Shown here: piece by piece, positions 5,400 to 11,503 of the stretch
Position numbering within the stretch: the first letter of the stretch is position 1
Layout: every line of letters begins with the position of its first letter
Origin: Megamonas hypermegale_A
GTDB taxonomy: Bacteria; Bacillota; Negativicutes; Selenomonadales; Selenomonadaceae
DNA: 11,503 bases
Direction: 5' to 3' (one strand)
Assembly (NCBI RefSeq): GCF_030371585.1
Contig: NZ_JAUDCE010000058.1
Program-made: the position numbers and the translations under genes
Notes under the pieces: generated by a model
Database searches by the model: none
The model's input: only the letters and a program-made list of their open reading frames with translations
Told to the model about the DNA's origin: nothing

Positions 5400-6644
5400 G
5401 TGAATTTATTGGAAACTTTAGCAAATGTCGACCCGCAGGTTCAGGCGGCTATCGACCAGGAACTGTCGCGTCAGCGCAATAAACTGGAAATGATTGCATC
5501 GGAAAATATCGTAAGCAGCGCCGTAATGCAGGCGCAGGGAAGCGTGCTCACGAACAAATATGCCGAAGGCTATCCGGGCAAACGCTACTATGGCGGCTGT
5601 GAATATGTGGATGTTGTGGAACAGCTGGCAATCGACCGCGCCAAAGAATTATTCGGTGCAGGTTACGCCAACGTTCAGCCGCACTCCGGAGCGCAGGCCA
5701 ATACTGCCGTATTTTTCGCTCTGTTAAATCCCGGCGACACCATTTTAGGCATGAACTTGACGGACGGCGGTCATTTAACGCACGGCAGCCCGGTAAATAT
5801 TTCCGGCAAGTATTTTAAAATCGTTCCGTACGGCGTGGACAAGGAAACAGAACGAATTGATTACGACGAAATGGAACGCCTGGCCAAAGAACACAAGCCG
5901 AAACTCATTATCGGCGGGGCAAGTGCATACTCGCGCATAATCGACTTTGAACGCATGGCGCAGATTGCCAAATCGGTTGGTGCATATCTAATGATAGATA
6001 TGGCGCATATTGCAGGGCTTGTAGCGGCAGGGCTGCATCCAAATCCGGTGGAATATGCCGATGTAGTGACGACGACGACGCATAAAACGCTCCGCGGTCC
6101 GCGCGGCGGTCTTATTTTGTGCAAAGACGCTGAGTTCGGCAAACAGTTCAACAAAGCCATTTTCCCTGGCATTCAGGGCGGTCCTTTAATGCACATCATA
6201 GCGGCAAAGGCTGTTGCGTTTAAAGAAGCCCTCAGCGATGAATTCAAAGTGTACCAGCAGCAGGTTGTCAAAAATGCGGCAGTGCTCGCTGATGAACTTA
6301 CGCAGAAAGGCTTTAGAATTGTTTCCGGCGGTACGGACAATCATTTAATGCTCGTTGATTTGCGTTCGAAAAATATCACTGGTAAGGAAGCGCAGTTCCT
6401 GCTCGACGATATCGGCATTACGGCAAACAGAAACACCATTCCGTTTGAACCGCTCAGCCCGTTCGTAACGAGCGGTATCCGTCTCGGCACGCCGGCGCTT
6501 ACGACGAGAGGACTTAAAGAAGATGATATCCGTCAGGTTGCCGATATCATCGCCAAAGTTATCGACGACCGCGATGACGAAGCTGTAATTGCACAGGCAA
6601 AAGCGGAAGTTGCCGATATTTGCAAGAGATTTCCGTTATATTAA
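5400..6644 (+). CDS. glyA: Serine hydroxymethyltransferase
   Basis: A pyridoxal-phosphate enzyme that converts serine and tetrahydrofolate to glycine and 5,10-methylene-tetrahydrofolate, the main source of one-carbon units for thymidylate and purines. The protein has 414 residues, a normal bacterial length. Visible motifs are LEMIASENIVS (29-39), NKYAEGYPGKRYYGG (52-66), QPHSGAQAN (93-101) and the PLP-site D200 and H203 in MIDMAHIAG. The Schiff-base lysine K229 lies in TTTTHKTLRGPRGG. The start is GTG at 5400, supported by GGAGG at 5388-5392 and by the family N-terminus. It sits 20 bp after rpiB and 19 bp before upp, so it is almost certainly co-transcribed with them. Its methylene-THF product would be used with the dUMP made via comEB by a thymidylate synthase encoded elsewhere. 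Confidence 0.97.
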   Translation: MNLLETLANVDPQVQAAIDQELSRQRNKLEMIASENIVSSAVMQAQGSVLTNKYAEGYPGKRYYGGCEYVDVVEQLAIDRAKELFGAGYANVQPHSGAQANTAVFFALLNPGDTILGMNLTDGGHLTHGSPVNISGKYFKIVPYGVDKETERIDYDEMERLAKEHKPKLIIGGASAYSRIIDFERMAQIAKSVGAYLMIDMAHIAGLVAAGLHPNPVEYADVVTTTTHKTLRGPRGGLILCKDAEFGKQFNKAIFPGIQGGPLMHIIAAKAVAFKEALSDEFKVYQQQVVKNAAVLADELTQKGFRIVSGGTDNHLMLVDLRSKNITGKEAQFLLDDIGITANRNTIPFEPLSPFVTSGIRLGTPALTTRGLKEDDIRQVADIIAKVIDDRDDEAVIAQAKAEVADICKRFPLY

Positions 6645-6663
6645 TTAGTTAAGAAGGATAATT

Positions 6664-7299
6664 ATGGCAGATTTGAAAGTAAATATTATAAATCACCCGC
6701 TTATTCAGCACAAATTAACTTTAATGCGCCGCAAGGAAACGGGTGCAAAGGATTTCCGTCAGCTTTTAGATGAAATTTCCATGCTGATGGCATATGAAGT
6801 AACGCGCGATTTTCCGACAAGGGATATCGAAATCGAAACGCCGATAGCCAAATGTACGGCCAAAACGCTCGCAGGCAAAAAAGTGGCAGTAGTGCCGATA
6901 CTGCGTGCAGGGCTCGGCATGGTAAACGGCATAATCAATTTAATTCCGGCGGCGAAAATCGGTCATATCGGTATGTACCGTGATGAAAAGACTTTAGAAC
7001 CGGTGGAATATTTCTGCAAGATGCCGAAGGATATCGAAGAAAGACTGCTGCTCGTTGTGGACCCGATGCTGGCAACGGGCGGCAGTGCGGCGGAAGCTGT
7101 AGACATGCTGAAAAAACGCGGCGCAAAATCCATGATATTCATGTGTCTGCTGTCGGCGCCGGAAGGTATAAAACTGTTCAACGAAAAACATCCTGACGTG
7201 CCTATTTACACGGCCTGCGTTGACGACCATCTGAATGAACGCGGCTATATCGTGCCGGGCATAGGTGATGCGGGCGACAGAATTTTTGGTACTATTTAA
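6664..7299 (+). CDS. upp: Uracil phosphoribosyltransferase
   Basis: Salvages uracil by joining it to PRPP to form UMP and pyrophosphate in the cytoplasm. At 211 residues it matches the family. The PRPP-binding loop is VDPMLATGGSA (132-142), and the uracil-binding C-terminal motif is YIVPGIGDAGDR (195-206). The N-terminal NHPLIQHKLT is also typical. AAGAAGGA (6651-6658) lies 5 nt before the ATG. It is the third gene of the rpiB-glyA-upp-comEB run; rpiB makes the ribose 5-phosphate from which PRPP is formed. No attenuator or PyrR-type leader is visible in the 19-bp gap upstream. Confidence 0.97.
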   Translation: MADLKVNIINHPLIQHKLTLMRRKETGAKDFRQLLDEISMLMAYEVTRDFPTRDIEIETPIAKCTAKTLAGKKVAVVPILRAGLGMVNGIINLIPAAKIGHIGMYRDEKTLEPVEYFCKMPKDIEERLLLVVDPMLATGGSAAEAVDMLKKRGAKSMIFMCLLSAPEGIKLFNEKHPDVPIYTACVDDHLNERGYIVPGIGDAGDRIFGTI

Positions 7300-7320
7300 G
7301 CTATTTAAGAGGTCTTAACG

Positions 7321-7776
7321 ATGACAAAACAGGTTCGTCCGGACTGGACAACGTATTTTTTGGATATTGCAACAGCGGTAGGCAGGCGCTCCACCTGTCT
7401 GCGCCGCAAATACGGAGCAATTATAGTCAAGGACAATATCATAATTTCCACCGGCTATAACGGAGCACCGCGCGGCGAGGCAAACTGCATTGATACAGGC
7501 AAGTGCGAACGCGAAAAATACAACGTGCCGAAAGGACAGCGTTATGAGCTGTGCGTTGCGGTACATGCGGAGCAGAACGCCGTGATTGCAGCCGACCCGG
7601 TGAAGATGAAGGGAGCTACAATCTATATAGCGGGCTACAATGCCGACGGGACGCTGGCATCGGGCAAACCGTGCCTATTGTGCCGCCGTATGCTCCGAAA
7701 CGCCATGATTGAAAAAGTTGTATATCAGGAAACTGACGGTTCCATTATCAAGATAGCTCCTGAGGAGATAATCTAA
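7321..7776 (+). CDS. comEB: Deoxycytidylate (dCMP) deaminase
   Basis: A zinc-dependent deaminase converting dCMP to dUMP, the substrate for thymidylate synthase. The 151-residue protein starts with the family pattern RPDWTTYF (6-13), then RRSTCLRRKYGAIIV (22-36) and GYNGAPRG (45-52). The zinc and catalytic residues are H82 and E84 in HAEQNAV, and C118 and C121 in PCLLC. The name follows Bacillus ComEB, where the gene lies in a competence operon; no competence genes are present here, and a housekeeping role is more likely. AAGAGG (7307-7312) precedes the ATG by 8 nt, and the gap to upp is 21 bp. It is the last gene of its block. No terminator follows, so some transcription may continue into tagO. 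Confidence 0.93.
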   Translation: MTKQVRPDWTTYFLDIATAVGRRSTCLRRKYGAIIVKDNIIISTGYNGAPRGEANCIDTGKCEREKYNVPKGQRYELCVAVHAEQNAVIAADPVKMKGATIYIAGYNADGTLASGKPCLLCRRMLRNAMIEKVVYQETDGSIIKIAPEEII

Positions 7777-7787
7777 GCTGAATTTTA

Positions 7788-7817
7788 TTGACAATCAAAT
7801 TGAGAGTGAGTTATAAT
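7788..7817 (+). promoter_or_regulatory. Near-consensus promoter for tagO
   Basis: Exact TTGACA (7788-7793) and TATAAT (7812-7817) boxes are separated by 18 bp. The predicted start near 7824 gives a leader of about 24 nt carrying AAAGGAG (7831-7837). It probably drives tagO and, by read-through, wecB and the DUF362 gene. Confidence 0.85.
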
Positions 7818-7847
7818 CTGTGTTAATGGAAAAGGAGTGCGAATGTA

Positions 7848-8873
7848 ATGCCTAGTTATTTTTTAGCATTTATTACAGCCCTGATAGCTGTATATGCCTT
7901 AACACCGCTCGTTATAAAATTTGCCGTAAAAGCTGGAGCCATGGACAAGCCTGACCCGCGCAAGGTGCATAAAAAACCGATACCGCGCCTTGGCGGACTT
8001 GCAATCTACTTTGCGTTTATGATAGCTGTCTGTTCAATGGTTGACTTTACAAATGAGATAATAGGACTGCTTCTGGGCGGTACCTTTATTGTCATAGTCG
8101 GCATCATAGACGACTTTATCAGTCTGCCGGCCAAAGTGAAATTACTGGGGCAGATTTTGGCGGCATGTATCTTAGTTGCTTTTGATATTAGAATTGACTT
8201 CATCACTGACCCGTTCGGTGACTTCATTTTTTTGGAATATTTGGCCGTTCCGGTTACGCTTTTCTGGGTGGTCGGCATTACCAATACGGTCAATCTGATT
8301 GACGGACTGGACGGATTGGCGGCCGGTGTATCTACGATTGCTACGATTACGATTTTGCTCGTGGCACTGCAAAGCGGCGATTTGCCGGTGGTATTTCTGA
8401 CGGCGGCGCTTGCCGGTGCTTCACTCGGTTTCTTGCATTATAATTTCAATCCGGCAAGAATTTTCATGGGGGATACGGGCAGCATGTTCTTGGGATATAT
8501 GTTTGCCGCAATATCGATTATTGGCGCTGTAAAAAGTGCGGCGACCATCGCTCTTATCGTTCCGATACTGGCGCTGGGACTGCCGATTTTGGATACGACG
8601 TTTGCAATAGTTCGCCGTTATCGCGGTGGAGTACCTATTTTTAAACCAGATAAAGGTCATTTACATCATCGTTTATTGGCTATGGGCTTTTCACAAAGAC
8701 AAGCTGTGCTGTTAATGTATGTCTTCAGTGCATTTTTAGGATTGGCAGCGATTGCCCTGACTGAAGTAAGTACAAGTGTAGCTGTTATGATTGTTGTATT
8801 TGTGGCTGGAGTAATCCTATTCGGAGCAAAGAAAATAGGCATTTTCAGCACTAAAAATAAAGCAATACATTAA
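7848..8873 (+). CDS. tagO: Undecaprenyl-phosphate GlcNAc-1-phosphate transferase (TagO/WecA family)
   Basis: A polytopic membrane enzyme that moves GlcNAc-1-phosphate from UDP-GlcNAc to undecaprenyl phosphate, starting synthesis of teichoic acid, O-antigen or other surface glycans. The 341-residue protein has about ten hydrophobic segments. Cytoplasmic-loop motifs are KKPIPRLGG (42-50), the metal-binding D88-D89 in GIIDDF, NLIDGLDGLAAG (149-160) and FMGDTGS (206-212). The HLHHRL motif (271-276) separates TagO/WecA-type enzymes from MraY. The exact sugar cannot be read from sequence, so WecA-like use in an outer-membrane organism is as likely as wall teichoic acid. The ATG at 7848 has AAAGGAG 10 nt upstream; an ATG at 7843 hits a stop at once. 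It has its own promoter and terminator, and wecB follows. Confidence 0.93.
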   Translation: MPSYFLAFITALIAVYALTPLVIKFAVKAGAMDKPDPRKVHKKPIPRLGGLAIYFAFMIAVCSMVDFTNEIIGLLLGGTFIVIVGIIDDFISLPAKVKLLGQILAACILVAFDIRIDFITDPFGDFIFLEYLAVPVTLFWVVGITNTVNLIDGLDGLAAGVSTIATITILLVALQSGDLPVVFLTAALAGASLGFLHYNFNPARIFMGDTGSMFLGYMFAAISIIGAVKSAATIALIVPILALGLPILDTTFAIVRRYRGGVPIFKPDKGHLHHRLLAMGFSQRQAVLLMYVFSAFLGLAAIALTEVSTSVAVMIVVFVAGVILFGAKKIGIFSTKNKAIH

Positions 8874-8882
8874 TTATTAAAG

Positions 8883-8912
8883 AAAAGGCAGGTCAAAAAC
8901 CTGCCTTTTTTA
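8883..8912 (+). terminator. Intrinsic terminator between tagO and wecB
   Basis: AAAAGGCAGGT (8883-8893) pairs with ACCTGCCTTTT (8899-8909) around the loop CAAAA, followed by further T. It is a strong rho-independent terminator, only about 22 nt before the wecB start. Confidence 0.92.
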
Positions 8913-8933
8913 TAATGTACGAGGTTATGAGCA

Positions 8934-10103
8934 ATGAATATGAAGAAAAAAATTAAAGTTATGACAGTTTTCGGCACAAGACCGGAAGCGATAAAAATGG
9001 CGCCGGTCGTATTGGAGCTGGAAAAATATCCTGATTTAATCACGCCGATAGTTGCCGTAACGGCGCAGCATCGCGACATGCTGGACCAGGTGCTGCATCT
9101 GTTCAAAATCAAGCCGGATTACGATTTGAACATCATGGCGCAGGGACAGACTTTATTTGACATTACGACGAAAGCGATGAACGGCTTGAATGAAGTTCTG
9201 TCGAAGGAAAAACCGGATATTGTCCTGGTGCATGGCGATACGACGACGACTTTTGCCGGCGCACTGGCAAGCTATTATCATGAAATCCCGGTGGGCCATG
9301 TGGAAGCAGGTCTCAGAACGTTCAATAAATATTCGCCGTTTCCGGAAGAAATGAACCGCAAACTGACAGGTGCAATAGCTGATTTGCATTTCGCCCCGAC
9401 AGAAACGGCCAGCGGCAATCTGAAAGCGGAAGGCGTGGACTGCGCCAAGATTTTCGTTACGGGAAATACGGTAATAGATGCACTGCATAAAACGGTTGAC
9501 AGTGAATTTAAATTTGCTGACGAAGCTCTGGAAAACATTGATTATGAAAATAAGCGCATTATACTCGTTACGACGCACCGCAGGGAAAATCTGGGCGAAC
9601 CGATGCGCCATGTATATAAAGCGCTGAAAGATATCGTGGAAGAGTTTGACGATGTGGAAGTTGTATTCCCAGTGCATAAAAATCCTAAAGTCCGGGAAGT
9701 AGTTAATGAAGAGCTCGGCGGAATTGAAACGGTACACTTAATTGACCCGCTTGATTATGAACCGTTTGCTAATTTAATGCACAGAGCATATCTGGTACTG
9801 ACCGATTCCGGCGGAATTCAGGAAGAAGCACCGTCGCTCGGCAAACCGGTACTCGTACTGCGCGATACGACGGAACGGCCGGAAGCTGTCAAGGCAGGTA
9901 CGGTGAAACTCATCGGCACGCAGCGCGACAGAGTATATGAAGAAACGAAATATTTACTGACGGACCATGATGAATACCAGCGCATGGCGAATACCTGCAA
10001 TCCGTACGGCGACGGCAAAGCGGCAGGACGCATAGTCAAGGCGATTTTGTATTATTACGGGTTAAGTGAAGAAAAACCGGACAGTTTTGTTGTCGGTAAA
10101 TAA
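8934..10103 (+). CDS. wecB: UDP-N-acetylglucosamine 2-epimerase (non-hydrolysing)
   Basis: Interconverts UDP-GlcNAc and UDP-ManNAc in the cytoplasm, supplying ManNAc for linkage units or surface polysaccharides. The 389-residue protein has the two-domain GT-B fold motifs FGTRPEAIKMAP (13-24), HGDTTTT (100-106), GHVEAGLRT (121-129), FPEEMNR (136-142), TTHRREN (213-219), DSGGIQEEAPSLGKP (291-305) and RDTTERPEA (310-318). D102, E124 and E138 keep the spacing of the E. coli catalytic acids D95, E117 and E131; H215 is the likely equivalent of H213. A hydrolysing NeuC-type enzyme is less likely given the length and motifs. The start at 8934 has GAGG (8921-8924) at 9 nt; a second ATG at 8940 is possible. 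It pairs functionally with tagO, although a terminator separates them. Confidence 0.95.
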   Translation: MNMKKKIKVMTVFGTRPEAIKMAPVVLELEKYPDLITPIVAVTAQHRDMLDQVLHLFKIKPDYDLNIMAQGQTLFDITTKAMNGLNEVLSKEKPDIVLVHGDTTTTFAGALASYYHEIPVGHVEAGLRTFNKYSPFPEEMNRKLTGAIADLHFAPTETASGNLKAEGVDCAKIFVTGNTVIDALHKTVDSEFKFADEALENIDYENKRIILVTTHRRENLGEPMRHVYKALKDIVEEFDDVEVVFPVHKNPKVREVVNEELGGIETVHLIDPLDYEPFANLMHRAYLVLTDSGGIQEEAPSLGKPVLVLRDTTERPEAVKAGTVKLIGTQRDRVYEETKYLLTDHDEYQRMANTCNPYGDGKAAGRIVKAILYYYGLSEEKPDSFVVGK

Positions 10104-10113
10104 TGATTAACAT

Positions 10114-10147
10114 AAATGCCAAGACTTTTCAGTTTTGGCATTTTTTT
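10114..10147 (+). terminator. Intrinsic terminator after wecB
   Basis: A 12-bp stem (10114-10125 with 10132-10143, one G-U pair) has a 6-base loop TTTTCA and a run of seven T (10141-10147). It is a strong terminator, ending 22 nt before the DUF362 start. Confidence 0.92.
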
Positions 10148-10169
10148 AGATTGCAAAGTGGGTGAGAAA

Positions 10170-11303
10170 ATGAAAGTAGCAGTGGTAAAAGCGGAAAACT
10201 ATCAGAGCCGGACGGTGAATGAAGCAGTGAATAAAGCTGTGGATTTACTGGGCGGCTGGGAAAAACACATTAAAAAAGGTGATAAAGTACTGATAAAACC
10301 GAATATGCTTACGGCAGCAGCGCCGGAAAAAGCGGTAACGACGCATCCGGAAGTAGTGCGCGCCGTCATAAAAGCAGTGAAATCTCAGGGGGCATATCCG
10401 TCCGTTGCCGATTCGCCCGGCGTCAGCAATGTGAAGAAAACGGCGGTGAAAACAGGAATATGGCAGGTCTGCGAAGCGGAAAACGTGCCGTTTATAATTT
10501 GGGAAAAAAGCAGAACGTATCCCTGCCCGGAAGGAAAATTCATCAAGCATTTTGAGCTGGCGGAGACGATAGGCGATTTTGACAAGATAATTTCCGTAGC
10601 TAAAATGAAGACACATGTATTCATGGGCGTAACGGGTGCGGTGAAAAATCTGTTCGGCTGCATTGTCGGCACTAATAAAGCGCGCTTTCATCTGCGCATG
10701 CAAAGGCACAGCGACTTTGCGCATGTAATGGTGGATTTGTATTACACGCTAAATCCTACATTAAATATAATTGACGGCATAAGCGGCATGGAAGGACAGG
10801 GGCCGATGAGCGGCGATATCGTAAATCCGCAGATTATTATCGCCAGTGAAAACGGTTTTGCCGCCGATTTGGTGATGGCGGATAAAATGGGCTTTAAGGC
10901 AGAAAATATGCCGATAGCCAAAGCTGCCATAGAGGAAAACCGTTCTGCTCTCTTGACGGAAATCGAAATGGTGGGCGACGGAAAGGATGTAAAATACGTC
11001 TTTAAGCGGCCGCACACGTATGAAAGTATGCAGGATACGTATGTTCCGAAATTCATTTTAAAACTGGGGCAAAATCAGCTGACAGCAAGACCCTCGATAA
11101 CATCCGTCTGTATCGGCTGCGGCCGATGCGCGCGCCATTGTCCGCCGCGAGCTATAAATATAAAAGAAAGAAAAGCAGTGATAGATTACAATAAATGTAT
11201 ACGTTGCTACTGCTGTCAGGAACTTTGCGAACATCAGGCCGTTGAGCTGAAAGACGGATTGATTTTAAATTTATTGAAAAAAATCGGCATTTATAAAGCG
11301 TAA
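10170..11303 (+). CDS. DUF362 protein with two C-terminal [4Fe-4S] ferredoxin motifs
   Basis: A 377-residue cytoplasmic protein; substrate and reaction are unknown. Residues from 1 to about 290 match the DUF362 pattern: MKVAVVKAENY at the start, VLIKPNML (40-47), TTHPEVV (57-63), VADSPG (79-84), KMKTHVFMGVTGAVKNLFG (145-163) and NIIDGISGMEGQGP (199-212). The C-terminal ferredoxin region has C314, C317, C320 and C324 (CIGCGRCARHCP), then C343, C346, C349 and C353. The second motif has an extra cysteine (C348) and Glu where Pro usually follows the last Cys. It would carry two [4Fe-4S] clusters, suggesting an electron-transfer or reductive role, common in anaerobes. I start it at 10170: an in-frame ATG at 10116 lies inside the wecB terminator stem, while GTGGGTGAG (10158-10166) precedes 10170 and the new N-terminus matches the family. 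No obvious terminator follows. Confidence 0.88.
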   Translation: MKVAVVKAENYQSRTVNEAVNKAVDLLGGWEKHIKKGDKVLIKPNMLTAAAPEKAVTTHPEVVRAVIKAVKSQGAYPSVADSPGVSNVKKTAVKTGIWQVCEAENVPFIIWEKSRTYPCPEGKFIKHFELAETIGDFDKIISVAKMKTHVFMGVTGAVKNLFGCIVGTNKARFHLRMQRHSDFAHVMVDLYYTLNPTLNIIDGISGMEGQGPMSGDIVNPQIIIASENGFAADLVMADKMGFKAENMPIAKAAIEENRSALLTEIEMVGDGKDVKYVFKRPHTYESMQDTYVPKFILKLGQNQLTARPSITSVCIGCGRCARHCPPRAINIKERKAVIDYNKCIRCYCCQELCEHQAVELKDGLILNLLKKIGIYKA

Positions 11304-11336
11304 AATGACAAAACGCAAAATTTTTTTCAAAAAGTG

Positions 11337-11365
11337 TTGACAAGATAATCCGATTTAGATATAAT
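11337..11365 (+). promoter_or_regulatory. Consensus promoter P1 of a downstream (probably stable RNA) operon
   Basis: Exact TTGACA (11337-11342) and exact TATAAT (11360-11365) lie 17 bp apart, the ideal spacing. The DNA just upstream (about 11311-11334) is a run of A and T tracts resembling an UP element. A G at 11373, 8 nt after the -10, is a plausible start. Confidence 0.88.
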
Positions 11366-11426
11366 ATCATTCGTTGTCATTTGAAAGACAGCACTGAAAA
11401 ACTTGTTAAGAATTTGAAAAAAATGC

Positions 11427-11455
11427 TTGACAGAATAAATTCAGTAAGATATAAT
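11427..11455 (+). promoter_or_regulatory. Consensus promoter P2 of a downstream (probably stable RNA) operon
   Basis: Exact TTGACA (11427-11432) and exact TATAAT (11450-11455), again 17 bp apart and exactly 90 bp after P1, with A-rich DNA immediately upstream. Both promoters share AGATATAAT at the -10, suggesting a duplicated unit. The following bases (11456-11503) include GATG/CATC around AGAGGG (11470-11483) but no start codon with a ribosome binding site, so this looks like an RNA leader and not the 5' end of a protein gene. The operon itself lies beyond the window. Confidence 0.88.
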
Positions 11456-11503
11456 GTTTAAGCACTCGATGAGAGGGCATCACTTAAAAGAAAAAAACAA
11501 AGT

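Noticed and set aside
8911..8956. TATAAT at 8911-8916 as a wecB promoter, and a 9-codon frame from ATG 8927 overlapping the wecB start
   Set aside because: No -35 box fits (16-18 bp upstream is the terminator stem), and transcription would start at or after the wecB ribosome binding site. The short frame begins only 2 nt after GAGG, too close for initiation.
11298..11327. Possible terminator after the DUF362 gene (GCGT/ACGC then a T-run)
   Set aside because: The stem is only 4 bp with an 11-base A-rich loop, and the T-run is offset by four A. It is more likely A/T-rich upstream DNA for the P1 promoter.

Overview
The window is a compact housekeeping region of a low-to-moderate GC bacterium of the Firmicutes (Bacillota) type. 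The evidence is the gene order (rpmE, DUF1385/YqhQ, prfA, prmC, Sua5-type threonylcarbamoyl-AMP synthase, rpiB, glyA, upp, comEB, tagO, wecB), strong AGGAGG-like ribosome binding sites, TTG and GTG starts, and sigma-A type promoters with U-tailed hairpin terminators. The protein style and the DUF362-ferredoxin gene suggest an anaerobe, possibly a Negativicute or Clostridium relative. That placement is inference; no 16S or other marker was available. All twelve genes lie on the + strand.

Layout. Positions 1-540 hold no credible gene and are packed with inverted repeats: a large imperfect palindrome at 212-343, hairpins at 376-411, 408-474 and 492-512, and a 16-base direct repeat at 6-21 and 504-519. 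A good promoter (532-560) then drives rpmE. rpmE, yqhQ and prfA are separated by two intrinsic terminators. prfA-prmC-ywlC are tightly packed (1-bp gap, then a 16-bp overlap) and form a translation-fidelity block covering release factor, its methylase and tRNA t6A synthesis. A promoter at 4871-4898 precedes rpiB-glyA-upp-comEB, a nucleotide and one-carbon precursor block: ribose-5-phosphate, methylene-tetrahydrofolate, UMP salvage, and dUMP from dCMP. A near-consensus promoter at 7788-7817 starts the envelope block. Its genes are tagO (lipid-linked GlcNAc-1-phosphate) and wecB (UDP-ManNAc supply), followed by a DUF362 protein with two C-terminal [4Fe-4S] motifs. Terminators sit after tagO and after wecB.

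Right edge. After the last gene come two promoters 90 bp apart. Each has exact TTGACA and TATAAT boxes, a 17-bp spacer and A/T-rich upstream DNA. They point off the right end and look like the tandem promoters of a stable-RNA (most likely rRNA) operon, whose gene is not in the window.

I see no new multi-gene system here; the coding content is conserved housekeeping. The parts least explained by known biology are the hairpin-dense left end, the terminators with no obvious promoter behind them, and the DUF362-ferredoxin protein of unknown function.
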